64,000 bases of DNA. Origin: Bacteroidales bacterium. Lineage in GTDB: Bacteria > Bacteroidota > Bacteroidia > Bacteroidales > Muribaculaceae. Where the stretch lies: the NCBI GenBank assembly GCA_004557825.1, contig SFFL01000003.1:62001-126000 (forward strand), written 5' to 3'. Below, piece after piece: positions 49,449 through 58,235 of the stretch (the first letter of the stretch is position 1; each line of letters begins with the position of its first letter). Under the pieces are notes generated by a model, which had not been told where the DNA came from, ran no database searches, and saw only the letters and a program-made list of their open reading frames with translations. The position numbers and the translations under genes were made by a program.

Positions 49449-51665
49449 TCAGTTCTCCTTGGAGAAGTGTACGGTCTGGCTCAGGAGTCGGGCGAGAATC
49501 TCCGGCGAAATTTTGTCGAAATCCTCCTTCCTTACGGTGATGATGGTGCCGCCAACATCGATGGCGCCGGGCGACAGAAGCATCTGCCCCTCGCCTTCTC
49601 CGTAGAAGCCAGGACGGTGGGCACGCCGGGGCACAATCAGAACTTGTACACCGGGGCCGTCGTAGAACTGCATCTCCTGCGGTATAGCGCGCATAAAAAC
49701 ATTGACTCTCGGTTCGTCGAGCCCGGCATTTTCCGATCGCTTCATCAAACTCTCCATAATCATTCGGAATTTGCCTATCGCTTCCATTCCGGAACGTGCC
49801 GTGAAAGAGATGGAGGCAAGGGGAAGCGGTTCTCCATCAAAGGGATTGAACCGACTCTGCGGCACTGCCTGAAAGTGCATGTGGTCGGGAGCTGAGGCGC
49901 CGGATTTGGGGCCGTTGTAGAACACTGTCATATCGGGCATTGTCAGAGCGATCCGCATCATCGATACGATACGCGGGGTGCCATCGGGTTCGCAGCCGAC
50001 AATCGACTGTGGCTGATGCCCCTCCGATGCTATGGTATAGTGCGGCGAGAATACCGGGTAGGGGTTGATAAGCTTAACGTAGCCGGGTACGATCTCTTCC
50101 TGCATTTGCTCCTTTGGGCGGTTTTGCTCGCATAGAAAGCAGGGACGGGCCTCAATATCCTTTTTCGACAATTTAGCGCCGGTGGAAACCTTTCGGGCAG
50201 GATTATAGAGCACCGTGAAGGTCTTGCCTTTCAGCACGATTTTCTTTTTCAGCACATTGTCGAGGGCGGCGTAATTATCCCGAGCCAGATCCCACATCTG
50301 AAGCTGCATGCGGAGGTCTTCGGGCATCTCCCGAGCCACGATTTGCTTGCGGGCGGAAATCTCGATGGTGCGGATAAGGTCCTTGTATGTGTTATTGGCG
50401 TTGATGCGCTCCTGCGAGAGAGCGGCGTCGGAGTTGCCTCCCCAGCGGCGGCAGAGGTAGAGCGATTCAAAAATGCGCCCGATGCGGTAGCGGCGCGAAA
50501 TACGCAGACCTAAGGCATAATCCTCGCCGTAGCTCACGTTTGGCACGCCGATTTCGCGAAGCACCGGGGTGAAGAAGGCTCGCGGGGCGCCCAGACCGTT
50601 GATGCGCAGGGCATTGTTGTGGCCGTTTTCGGCGGTCCATTCCTTGTGGTCAATCAGTCCGGGAGGAATGGGATTTCCGTCGAAGTCGGTGAGCTCGTAG
50701 GAACCTATGACCATAGCGCACTTTTCGCGGCGGAAGCAGTCGACGATTTTTTGCAGGGTGTGGGCATCCTTGTATTTGTCGTCGCTGTCGAGCTGCACGG
50801 CATAGCGGCCGCACTGCGAGTTGTTGACGCCAAGCTCCCAGCACCCGCCGATACCGAGAGTGTCGGAGCCGGGAATCAGATGCACCACCTTCGGATTCTT
50901 GGCGGCGATGTCGCTGAGGATTTCGGTAGTGCCGTCGGTGGAATGATTGTCGATAACGATAACGTTGAAGGGGAAGTCGGTCTGCTGAGCCAGCGAGGAG
51001 TTTACAGCGTCGGCAATGGTGACGGCGCGGTCGCGCACGGGAATAATCACCGATGCCTCCACTGGGAAACTCCCTTCCTGCGGATTGATGAGGAGCTCGC
51101 GCTCCGGCAGATAAGCGCCGATGGTTTTCAGATAGTTGGTGAAAACCTCCTCGCGCTCCCGCTGCACGGCGGCGTTGCGGGGGTTGACATAGTCAAACTG
51201 CTTCTCGCCCGAAGCGCGGTTGTCGGCCACCGAGGATGTGTAGAGCGGTTCGCGAAGATGCACTATTGCGTCGGGCGATACTGCTGCGATAGCCAGCCGA
51301 AGGGCATATAGGCCGCTATACTCCGTAGTGTCAAAAATGACCGGAATGGCTCTAAAAAGGATGGCCGGGCCGAAATCGAAATCATCGCGCACGGAGCCTG
51401 CCTGGTAGTCAGCCAGCGGGTGAGGACGCACTGAGCCGTCGGGAAGCTGTTCGCGGTAATCGCTGTAGAGTATCCGGGCGCCTGTGTCGCGGGCAACCTG
51501 AATCATTCTGAGCACCGATTCCTGCGGTATATCGATTTTGTAACCTTCGGTGCAGATGAGTATATATTCGTTGCCATCCTCGGAGGCTTCGAGTAGTCTT
51601 TGTATCAGAGGATCCGTGCCGACGGTTGCCGGGACATAGATGGGGTTATAAATGGCGCTTTTCAT
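49449..51665 (-). CDS. Glycosyltransferase family 2 fused to a HIT/GalT-like DUF4922 domain
   Basis: 738 residues in three parts. Residues 1-200 form an alpha/beta domain with a truncated GT-A look (GNEYILICTEGYKIDI, LYSDYREQLPDG). Residues 203-440 are a GT2 domain: VEASVIIPVRDRAVTIADAV, the metal-binding LDSDD (292-296) and GEDYALGLR (380-388). Residues 445-738 correspond to DUF4922, with CFLC (509-512), NPYPVFSPHYTI (534-545), HQPQ (550-553) and YNGPKSGASAPDHMHFQAVP (583-602). His595-Met-His597-Phe-Gln is like the active site of HIT, GalT and Ap4A phosphorylase enzymes. A sugar transferase and a nucleotidyl- or phosphoryl-transfer site in one chain suggest linked activation and use of a sugar; this is inference. 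Mid-cluster, 58 bp upstream of the permease gene. Confidence 0.85.
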   Translation of the reverse strand: MKSAIYNPIYVPATVGTDPLIQRLLEASEDGNEYILICTEGYKIDIPQESVLRMIQVARDTGARILYSDYREQLPDGSVRPHPLADYQAGSVRDDFDFGPAILFRAIPVIFDTTEYSGLYALRLAIAAVSPDAIVHLREPLYTSSVADNRASGEKQFDYVNPRNAAVQREREEVFTNYLKTIGAYLPERELLINPQEGSFPVEASVIIPVRDRAVTIADAVNSSLAQQTDFPFNVIVIDNHSTDGTTEILSDIAAKNPKVVHLIPGSDTLGIGGCWELGVNNSQCGRYAVQLDSDDKYKDAHTLQKIVDCFRREKCAMVIGSYELTDFDGNPIPPGLIDHKEWTAENGHNNALRINGLGAPRAFFTPVLREIGVPNVSYGEDYALGLRISRRYRIGRIFESLYLCRRWGGNSDAALSQERINANNTYKDLIRTIEISARKQIVAREMPEDLRMQLQMWDLARDNYAALDNVLKKKIVLKGKTFTVLYNPARKVSTGAKLSKKDIEARPCFLCEQNRPKEQMQEEIVPGYVKLINPYPVFSPHYTIASEGHQPQSIVGCEPDGTPRIVSMMRIALTMPDMTVFYNGPKSGASAPDHMHFQAVPQSRFNPFDGEPLPLASISFTARSGMEAIGKFRMIMESLMKRSENAGLDEPRVNVFMRAIPQEMQFYDGPGVQVLIVPRRAHRPGFYGEGEGQMLLSPGAIDVGGTIITVRKEDFDKISPEILARLLSQTVHFSKEN

Positions 51666-51708
51666 ATCCGGTATATGATTTTATATGCGGTAAGAGATTT
51701 ATTGCTGA

Positions 51709-54700
51709 TTATCTGCGGCGATGCGGCACCGCTTTTATGGCCTTGGATGCACTGTTTGAGGAGGTTGCGGAAGCGTTCTTAACCGTGGAGGAGCCTTTTG
51801 CAGAGGAAGAGCGCTTGCCGGCGGCTTCTGCTTCGCGGCGCTGAAGTTCTTCGCCCTTGCGCTGGATTTCAGCCTGGCGCTTTGCCTCCTTTTCGGCTTT
51901 CTTGCGGGCTTTTTCAGCCTCTGTCTGTGCCTTCTTTGCAGCTTTGCGTGCGGCCTTTTCGCGTGCGGCCTTCTCTTTGGCCTCTTTCTGGAGCTGCTTC
52001 TTCGTTTTCTTCTTGGCTGCTTTCTGCTGCTCCTCGGGAGCGGGCTTGTCCGGTCCGATGAGGTAATCCACTGCCGAGGCCAGGAAAGTATCGCGCGAAT
52101 CATTGTCCTCCATCGCCTCGATGGGGAACGAAGCCACCACGGTGCGCCCTGCGCCGCTGTTCTTATCCCCCTCCACAGCGATTGCTGCGGGGTAACCGGT
52201 GTCGTTGTACCGGGCAATTGTCAGCCCTTTATGGGTGTCGGCGGCGGTGATGGCCTGCGGATTCCCGGCGCCTGCCCAGCGGCCGTTCTTGAAGGAGGCC
52301 AAGCGTGTGGGTTTCACCACCGGCATACCTTTGATTATCTCTGACCCGCTGATCTGGAAATCGGATGTGGCAACCGGAGTGCGGATTATTGAGTCGGTGG
52401 GGTTGGCGATAAACGGCGCATAACCAAGTACTTCCGAGGCAAAGCGGCCTGTGGCTTCTTTGGTGACCGAGTCCGCTTCAAGGATTTCGGAACTGAGATA
52501 CGAACCGCTCACAAGAAGTGCGCCGCCGCGGCGCCGGTGTTCTGCGAGGCGCTGCTGCAGCTGCGGAGTGAAGGGCATGAAATAGCGGTCGCGGCTTCCG
52601 GCGCGGCGTGTGGTTTTCTGCAATCCCAGGATGAGGTCGACGGCCGCCGGAGCGGAGTCGCTCTGCTCGAATGCTTTCAGCGAAGAGGAGATGAATCCGT
52701 GACCCGATTTTCTGATGGCCTCACCGTGAACCACAGTGTAGTCAAATTCGTTGCCAAGCCGGGCAAAGGATGCTTCGGAGTCGTAGCATTCGCCGAATCC
52801 CATCGAGCTGCCGTGCTGCCTGGAATTCGGGTCGAAGTCAAACTGGCTGCCGATGTAGTGCACATCGCGGCCGTCGGGCACGCCGTAGTTGCGCGAGAAG
52901 TCGAAGCCGGCGTAATCGGCGCCGTCGACCCATTCCGGTCCGGCAACGCGGGTATAGCCGTTGACAATCTCGACAGAGGGTATCCGGTGTCCGTGGTCGT
53001 AGAGGGTGAGCACTTCCGAGGGGAAGGAGGTGCCGCCGTCGTTGGCCGCCGCTACATAGTAGGCGTGGATTTTATCGTCGTTGATGGTTGTGGTCCAGTA
53101 GGGGTTCTCCACGGTAGCCACCGGGTGGAAATAGCGGTCGGGGGTGGCTTCGTAGATGATGTAGGAGGTGGGAGTGGCGGTTGGTTCGATTGGGTCTTCC
53201 ACCGGCTGCCAGCTCAGTGTGTAGCGACCGTGGCCGTTGGCACGGATGGCGAACGCCTCGACAGGCAGCGGCTGCACCACATAGGGATGGTTGTAGCGCC
53301 CGGCCAGGAATTTCAGGATGCCTTTGTAAACGGCGCGCCCTACGATGAACCGGAAGTGTGGGTCGAGTCCGCGCTTCATATCTTCGAAATTCTGGTGGGA
53401 TAGCATTTCGATAATCATCGCGGGCACCTTGGTTTCGCGCACCTCGAAATATTTCTTATCGGAATAGCTGCGGCTCGACCAGCGGGGGTCGTAGAGTTTG
53501 CGTATATCACCGACTACCTGGGAGGTGACGGCGCGGGTGAGATCGCGGTTGGCGTAGCGCGAGGTGCCGTTGCCCAGCGGGTTGCCGTCGTCGGTGGAGT
53601 AGAGGCCGAGGGTGCCCACGGTGGTGGAGTCGGTGGTGAGTCCGGCATCGGTATGGAAGGCTAAGGCCAGGTCGACAGGCACATTCAGGCCGGTGGTATC
53701 GGGGTAAAGCACCGAACCGCCGGTGAGATAGTTCACCCAATGGGCGCGACTCTTGTAGTCGTCCATATAATCGTTGGAGCCGTTCTCGGGGGTATAAACC
53801 TTTTCGGGAAAACCGGCGGCCTGTAGATAATATCGCGCGCCCTCAAGATAGGCGGGGTAGCCGGAGGTGCGCCCCTCTCCGCCGCGCGAACGGGCCACTA
53901 TGCCGCGACCGCCGCCTATGCGCACGGCATCGGCCGACACTACGGCTTCCTTGTCCTCCGAGATGTTGGATAGCATCACCAGCGGGAGGTCGGAAGGCTC
54001 GGAGGTGAAGGGATAAGTGCCGATATATACCCAGGTGCCGCCTCCCATCTGCTGATTCACAACCACCTGTGACGGACCGCCGAGGTGGTTGACGGTGTAT
54101 GTGGCGTCGGTGGCGCTGTTGGGGTATGACTGATACGAGACATATACGGCGCGTTCGCCCCCCTCGGGAGCGGTGCCGAACCATTGCGCGGTCGACTGCA
54201 GCGCGGAGTCGGCAGGCTCCACCGTGCTTACTTTGCCGGAGGTGCCGGTGAGGAAGGGGTTCATCCGGCCGGTCACACGCTCTTGCAGGGCGTAGCCGCT
54301 GCTGTCGGGCTGGTGCTCCCACTTGAATTTACCGGAGGTGGTGACGAATCGTCCGCCGGTAGTGCTGCCGTTGTTGTCGATGATGGTGACTGAGGAGGAG
54401 AAGTCGCGCTCGCGTGGCATCATCACATAGGCGCCGGCATTCTCAAGCATCGGCACAATGTACGGGTCTACGAATGAGCGGGAGAAAAGGTCCTCGACGG
54501 TGCCGAAAAGACGCGGACGCTGCCAGTTCCAGCTCCCGGAGAAATATTTGCCGTGGCTGGGCCAGATGGCGATGGTGCGTCCGTCAAGGCCGTCGGGGGC
54601 ATCGGCGTCGGAGGGGAGAGTGACAAACGGTTCGGGGGCGTCAATCGGGTCGGTAGAACCGAGCACTACCACCGGCAGGCGCGACACCCGTGCGGCTCTT

Positions 54701-54861
54701 GATTTGCGCCTGGAGCGCTTGCGCGATTTTTTCTTTTGCTTGGAGGTGCGTGCCTTGCGCGAGCGTTTGCGCTTGGCTGAGAGGTCGGCCGAAGGGTCGG
54801 CGAGCATCAGGGCGGTGAGGAGAAAGCAGACAAAAAGGCGGAAGTATCTTGAGAATTGCAT
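51709..54861 (-). CDS. Secreted amidase-3-like protein with inserted golvesin/xanthan-lyase-type domain
   Basis: 1050 residues. A signal segment (FRLFVCFLLTALMLADPSA) precedes a very basic stretch (30-60, RKRSRKARTSKQKKKSRKRS). The amidase-like fold starts at RTIAIWPSHGKYFSG with His103, then GTVEDLF (Glu), and after a large inserted beta domain (about 165-320, GGGTWVYIGTYPFTS) continues with LALAFHTDAG and PAMIIEMLSHQN, consistent with a Zn amidase His/Glu/His/Glu set. A fibronectin-like part and a flavodoxin-like domain follow (about 620-900). The last 130 residues are a Lys/Ala/Glu coiled-coil-like tail. Likely acts in the periplasm or at the surface on wall peptide or glycan. Zn ligands were assigned by eye. 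Confidence 0.75.
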   Translation of the reverse strand: MQFSRYFRLFVCFLLTALMLADPSADLSAKRKRSRKARTSKQKKKSRKRSRRKSRAARVSRLPVVVLGSTDPIDAPEPFVTLPSDADAPDGLDGRTIAIWPSHGKYFSGSWNWQRPRLFGTVEDLFSRSFVDPYIVPMLENAGAYVMMPRERDFSSSVTIIDNNGSTTGGRFVTTSGKFKWEHQPDSSGYALQERVTGRMNPFLTGTSGKVSTVEPADSALQSTAQWFGTAPEGGERAVYVSYQSYPNSATDATYTVNHLGGPSQVVVNQQMGGGTWVYIGTYPFTSEPSDLPLVMLSNISEDKEAVVSADAVRIGGGRGIVARSRGGEGRTSGYPAYLEGARYYLQAAGFPEKVYTPENGSNDYMDDYKSRAHWVNYLTGGSVLYPDTTGLNVPVDLALAFHTDAGLTTDSTTVGTLGLYSTDDGNPLGNGTSRYANRDLTRAVTSQVVGDIRKLYDPRWSSRSYSDKKYFEVRETKVPAMIIEMLSHQNFEDMKRGLDPHFRFIVGRAVYKGILKFLAGRYNHPYVVQPLPVEAFAIRANGHGRYTLSWQPVEDPIEPTATPTSYIIYEATPDRYFHPVATVENPYWTTTINDDKIHAYYVAAANDGGTSFPSEVLTLYDHGHRIPSVEIVNGYTRVAGPEWVDGADYAGFDFSRNYGVPDGRDVHYIGSQFDFDPNSRQHGSSMGFGECYDSEASFARLGNEFDYTVVHGEAIRKSGHGFISSSLKAFEQSDSAPAAVDLILGLQKTTRRAGSRDRYFMPFTPQLQQRLAEHRRRGGALLVSGSYLSSEILEADSVTKEATGRFASEVLGYAPFIANPTDSIIRTPVATSDFQISGSEIIKGMPVVKPTRLASFKNGRWAGAGNPQAITAADTHKGLTIARYNDTGYPAAIAVEGDKNSGAGRTVVASFPIEAMEDNDSRDTFLASAVDYLIGPDKPAPEEQQKAAKKKTKKQLQKEAKEKAAREKAARKAAKKAQTEAEKARKKAEKEAKRQAEIQRKGEELQRREAEAAGKRSSSAKGSSTVKNASATSSNSASKAIKAVPHRRR

Positions 54862-56040
54862 TTAGCGTTTTTTGACGTACCAGGTGAAATTTTTGCGGTG
54901 GGAGCGGTTGCAGGCAAGCATACAGCGCAGGTCGGTGGTCCAGCGCCACAGCAGTTGCCACCACACCAGCACGGGGGCGATGCGCACGCCTAAGGTGCGG
55001 GCCGAGCGGCACCATCCCAACGTCAGGGGCACCCACAGAAGCGGTAAAAGGGCGGCGAAGATGCAGCTCGGATACCAGTTGGGCAGCGAGAACACGCATC
55101 CGGCCACAGTGGCGGCGAGCCATAGCCAGGCGGCTGCCTGCCCGGAGCCCATAATTATGCGCGACCCTTTCGGCAGACGCCGGCCGGTGAACACGTGCTG
55201 CAGCCGCAGGTCGCGGTAGGCGTGGGAGGGGCGCTGATAGTGCACCGATACGGTGGCTTCGGGCGAGAGCACCACGGCGGTGTTGTCGCCATTGGAAATC
55301 TGATTGATGAAGAGGTCGTCGTCGCCGTAATTGAGGTTGAGCGACCGGGAGAATCCTTTGGCTTCGAAGAAGAGGTCGGAGGTGTAGGCGATATTGAAAC
55401 CGGTGCCTCGGTAGGGCTTGTGGTGGATGGCGGCCGAGAGCCAGGTGACGGCGCGGGACACCTGGTCGAAGCGGAGCGCGGCGGATTTCAGTCCGGCCAC
55501 TTTTGCCCAGCCGATTACCACACTGTGGCTCCCTCCGGAGGGGGCGAAAGGTGCTGCCATCTGCCGCAGCCAGCGGCGTGTGGCGGGGCGGCATTCGGCG
55601 GCGGTGATTACAATCACGCGGTTGCGCGCGGCTTTCACGCCCAGCGAGATGGCCAACTTTTTGCGGCTGAGGTTGTGGGCGTCGTCGGGCACAAAGGTGA
55701 TGCGCAGGTTGGGGTGCGATGCGCCGAGGTAGTTCACCACGTCGGTCACATCCTCCACGCCGCCGTCGTTCACCACAATCACCTCCATCTTCCCTTCCGG
55801 GTATTCCTGGCCGAGCACCTCGGGGAGCATCCGGCGCAGGTCGGCGGCGTTGTCGCGGGCATAGATGATTACCGACACCGGGGGCAACTCCTCGTCGGGC
55901 ACTTCGTCAGCGCCGGGTTTTACGGTTGGCCGGATGCGGATGTATAGCCGGTAAAATGTTATCAGATAGAGCGTTGCGGCAACGGCGACTGCCAGGCAGA
56001 CCCAAACTGCCGGTAATATGTTGTAAAATGAAAAGTACAT
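54862..56040 (-). CDS. Membrane-bound family 2 glycosyltransferase
   Basis: 392 residues from MYFSFYNILPAVWVC; the longer open frame to 56433 overlaps the divergent folB region and is unlikely. A first membrane span (ILPAVWVCLAVAVAATLYLITFY) precedes the GT2 domain: VSVIIYARDNAADLRRMLPEVLGQ (about 53-75), VIVVNDGGVEDVTDV (about 88-102), NYGDDDLFINQI (about 245) with the DDD site, then two or three C-terminal spans (AAAWLWLAATVAGCVFS, CIFAALLPLLWVPL). Probably moves sugars onto a lipid carrier or growing chain. Its stop is directly followed by the amidase-like ATG, so the two are tightly coupled. First gene of the cluster. Confidence 0.88.
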   Translation of the reverse strand: MYFSFYNILPAVWVCLAVAVAATLYLITFYRLYIRIRPTVKPGADEVPDEELPPVSVIIYARDNAADLRRMLPEVLGQEYPEGKMEVIVVNDGGVEDVTDVVNYLGASHPNLRITFVPDDAHNLSRKKLAISLGVKAARNRVIVITAAECRPATRRWLRQMAAPFAPSGGSHSVVIGWAKVAGLKSAALRFDQVSRAVTWLSAAIHHKPYRGTGFNIAYTSDLFFEAKGFSRSLNLNYGDDDLFINQISNGDNTAVVLSPEATVSVHYQRPSHAYRDLRLQHVFTGRRLPKGSRIIMGSGQAAAWLWLAATVAGCVFSLPNWYPSCIFAALLPLLWVPLTLGWCRSARTLGVRIAPVLVWWQLLWRWTTDLRCMLACNRSHRKNFTWYVKKR

Positions 56041-56147
56041 AGCTGAGATTCTAAGCAAAATTACGAATAAATTGCGAGATTTCCCACTCTTGCGGCGAAA
56101 AGAATGTGCATGTGTAAAAATTTTCAGCATTTTCCGGGAAAAATATG

Positions 56148-56155
56148 TACATTTG
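56148..56155 (+). promoter_or_regulatory. -7 element of folB
   Basis: TACATTTG (TAnnTTTG) 20 bp before the folB ATG at 56176. The -33 position carries only a weak TTTC near 56122-56125. Confidence 0.5.
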
Positions 56156-56175
56156 CATACGTTACTTTTATTCCT

Positions 56176-56529
56176 ATGACCGGATATATTGAAATAGAGC
56201 GGCTGCAGCTTAACGGCAGGCACGGTGTGCTCCCTCAGGAGCGCGTGGTGGGCAACCGCTTCGAGCTTTGGATAACGCTCCGCTATGATATGTCGCAGGC
56301 GGCGCAGAGCGATTCCATCGACTGTGCGGTGAATTATGCCGAGGCGGTGGAGATTGCCAAGCGCGAAATGAGCATACCTTCGGCGCTGCTTGAAAATGTG
56401 GCGTGGCGCATCCGCGAGGCGCTGTGCGAGCATTTCCCGCAGGTTACTGGCGGCCGGGTGCGAGTGGCTAAGGTCACTCCGCCGATTGTGTGTCAGGTAG
56501 AATCCGTTTCAGCCACCATCGAGTGGTGA
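56176..56529 (+). CDS. folB: Dihydroneopterin aldolase
   Basis: Folate synthesis enzyme that cleaves dihydroneopterin to hydroxymethyl-dihydropterin and glycolaldehyde. 117 residues from MTGYIEIERLQLNGRHGVLPQER; an upstream in-frame ATG at 56104 lies before the promoter. Visible family features are IELERL-like opening with GRHGV, the ERVVGNRFEL strand, DSIDCAVNYAEAV (catalytic Tyr) and LLENVAWRIREALCEHFP, with the conserved Glu-Asn. Octameric cytoplasmic protein. trpB2 follows after 24 bp. Confidence 0.94.
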   Translation: MTGYIEIERLQLNGRHGVLPQERVVGNRFELWITLRYDMSQAAQSDSIDCAVNYAEAVEIAKREMSIPSALLENVAWRIREALCEHFPQVTGGRVRVAKVTPPIVCQVESVSATIEW

Positions 56530-56553
56530 AAATATAAATATTTTAAATAAACT

Positions 56554-57933
56554 ATGTCAGACAAGCGTAAACGTTACCTCCTCGATGAGGAGGAAATTCC
56601 CCGTTTTTGGTATAACATCCAGGCGGATATGCCCAACAAGCCTCAGCCGCCGCTGAATCCACGCACGAAAGCTCCGCTGAGTCCGGAGGACCTGTATCCG
56701 ATTTTCTCGAAGGAGTGTAGCAATCAGGAACTTAACCAGACGGATGCCTGGATTGAAATCCCGGAGGAAGTGCGTGAAAAATACAAATATTACCGTTCTA
56801 CGCCCCTTGTCCGCGCCTATGGGCTTGAAAAGGCGCTGGGCACACCGGCACATATCTACTTCAAGAACGAGAGCGTGTCGCCGATGGGGTCGCACAAACT
56901 GAATTCCGCTATCCCTCAGGCGTTCTACTGCAAGCAGGAGGGGGTGACCAACATCACCACCGAGACGGGCGCCGGTCAGTGGGGCGCGTCGCTGTCGTAT
57001 GCCGCAAGTATGTATGGCCTGGAAGCGGCTGTGTATCAGGTGAAAGTGTCGTATGAGCAGAAGCCTTACCGCCGGAGTATGATGCAGACTTTCGGCGCTA
57101 CCGTCACGGCATCGCCCTCGATGTCGACCCGTGCCGGCAAGGATATCATTACCCGGAATCCAAATTACCAGGGGTCGCTCGGCACCGCCATCTCGGAGGC
57201 TGTGGAGCTGGCCACCACTACGCCCAACTGCAAGTATTGCCTCGGGTCGGTGCTCAACCATGTGGCGCTGCATCAGACCGTGATCGGTCTGGAGGCTGAG
57301 AAACAGATGGAGATGGCCGGTGAATACCCCGACGTGGTAATCGCCTGCTTCGGCGGCGGCAGCAACTTCGGCGGCATTTCGTTTCCGTTTATGCGGCATA
57401 AGATTGCCGGTGAACCGGGCAAGGAGCACACACGCTTTGTGGCCGCCGAACCGTCGAGCTGCCCGAAACTCACACGTGGTGTGTTCCGCTACGACTATGG
57501 CGATGAAGCCGGTTACACTCCGTTGCTGCCGATGTTCACGCTGGGTCACAACTTCTCACCGGCAAATATTCACGCGGGCGGACTGCGCTATCATGGCGCC
57601 GGTGTGATTGTGTCGCAATTGCTCAAGGATGGCCTGATGGAGGCGGTTGACATACCACAGTTGGAAAGCTTTGACGCCGGTATGCTGTTTGCCCGTGCCG
57701 AGGGCATAATCCCCGCGCCGGAGTCGGCTCACGCCATTGCAGCCACCATCCGCGAAGCGCTGAAAGCCAAGGAGACAGGGGAGGAAAAGGTGATACTTTT
57801 CAACCTTTCCGGCCACGGACTGGTGGATATGTCGGCCTACGACAAATACCTCTCCGGCGACCTGCAAAACTATTCCATCTCCGATGAGGAGCTTGCCGGC
57901 AACATCGCCGAAACCGATCCCCTCCAGCCCTGA
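56554..57933 (+). CDS. trpB: Tryptophan synthase beta-like protein (TrpB2 type)
   Basis: 459 residues, longer than TrpB1 (about 395). PLP-dependent: converts indole and serine to tryptophan. The PLP lysine is in ESVSPMGSHKLNSAIPQ (about residue 114), followed by TETGAGQWGASLSYAASMYGLEAAVY with the catalytic Glu. The phosphate loop is CFGGGSNFGGISFPF (about 267) and the end FNLSGHGLVDMSAYDKYL. The N-terminal extension (KRYLLDEEEIPRFWYNIQADMPN) marks TrpB2, which usually lacks a TrpA partner; none is present here. It may use free indole or be a salvage enzyme. Confidence 0.95.
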   Translation: MSDKRKRYLLDEEEIPRFWYNIQADMPNKPQPPLNPRTKAPLSPEDLYPIFSKECSNQELNQTDAWIEIPEEVREKYKYYRSTPLVRAYGLEKALGTPAHIYFKNESVSPMGSHKLNSAIPQAFYCKQEGVTNITTETGAGQWGASLSYAASMYGLEAAVYQVKVSYEQKPYRRSMMQTFGATVTASPSMSTRAGKDIITRNPNYQGSLGTAISEAVELATTTPNCKYCLGSVLNHVALHQTVIGLEAEKQMEMAGEYPDVVIACFGGGSNFGGISFPFMRHKIAGEPGKEHTRFVAAEPSSCPKLTRGVFRYDYGDEAGYTPLLPMFTLGHNFSPANIHAGGLRYHGAGVIVSQLLKDGLMEAVDIPQLESFDAGMLFARAEGIIPAPESAHAIAATIREALKAKETGEEKVILFNLSGHGLVDMSAYDKYLSGDLQNYSISDEELAGNIAETDPLQP

Positions 57934-57964
57934 ACCACGAGTTTTCGGCAAAGAAAATAATAGG

Positions 57965-58113
57965 GGCTGTGTCAAAATAGCCACCGACGTATTAACCTGT
58001 AGGGACGCACCCCAGGTGCGTCCGCTTAAATAGCTAATATTCAGTGTGATTGGCGGACGCACCTGGGGTGCGTCCCTACAAATAGATGTGTTATCTTAAG
58101 TTTTGACACAGCC
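57965..58113. repeat. 149-bp element with 13-bp terminal inverted repeats, copy 3 (complete)
   Basis: GGCTGTGTCAAAA (57965-57977) is exactly inverted at 58101-58113. Inside, 57999-58025 and 58053-58079 are 27-bp exact inverted repeats (GTAGGGACGCACCCCAGGTG onward) round a 27-base spacer. Related copies are at 21861 and 36711. The ends look like those of an insertion sequence, so this is probably a MITE-like non-autonomous element. No target duplication is evident. Confidence 0.85.
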
Positions 58114-58118
58114 TTTGG

Positions 58119-58217
58119 CCTTATTAGTCTTATTGGCCTTATTAGTCTTATTGGTCTTATTAGTCTTATTAGTCTAATTGGCCTAATTTGTCTTATTGGT
58201 CTAATGGGTCTAATAAG
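58119..58217. repeat. 9-bp tandem repeat (TCTAATTGG type), locus 3
   Basis: Eleven units of 9 bp, each of the form YCTTATTRG or TCTAATTGG, without a break. It begins 5 bp after the 149-bp element and ends 18 bp before the rubrerythrin terminator stem. Same orientation as loci 1 and 2. Confidence 0.92.
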
Positions 58218-58235
58218 ATGTTTGGGGAGGAAATT

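Noticed and set aside
56041..56433. N-terminal extension of the membrane GT2 frame
   Set aside because: Runs into the divergent folB gene and its promoter; the first membrane span starts at the ATG at 56040.
31039..58217. CRISPR array at the short tandem repeats
   Set aside because: The 9-bp units are directly joined with no unique spacers, and no cas genes are near.
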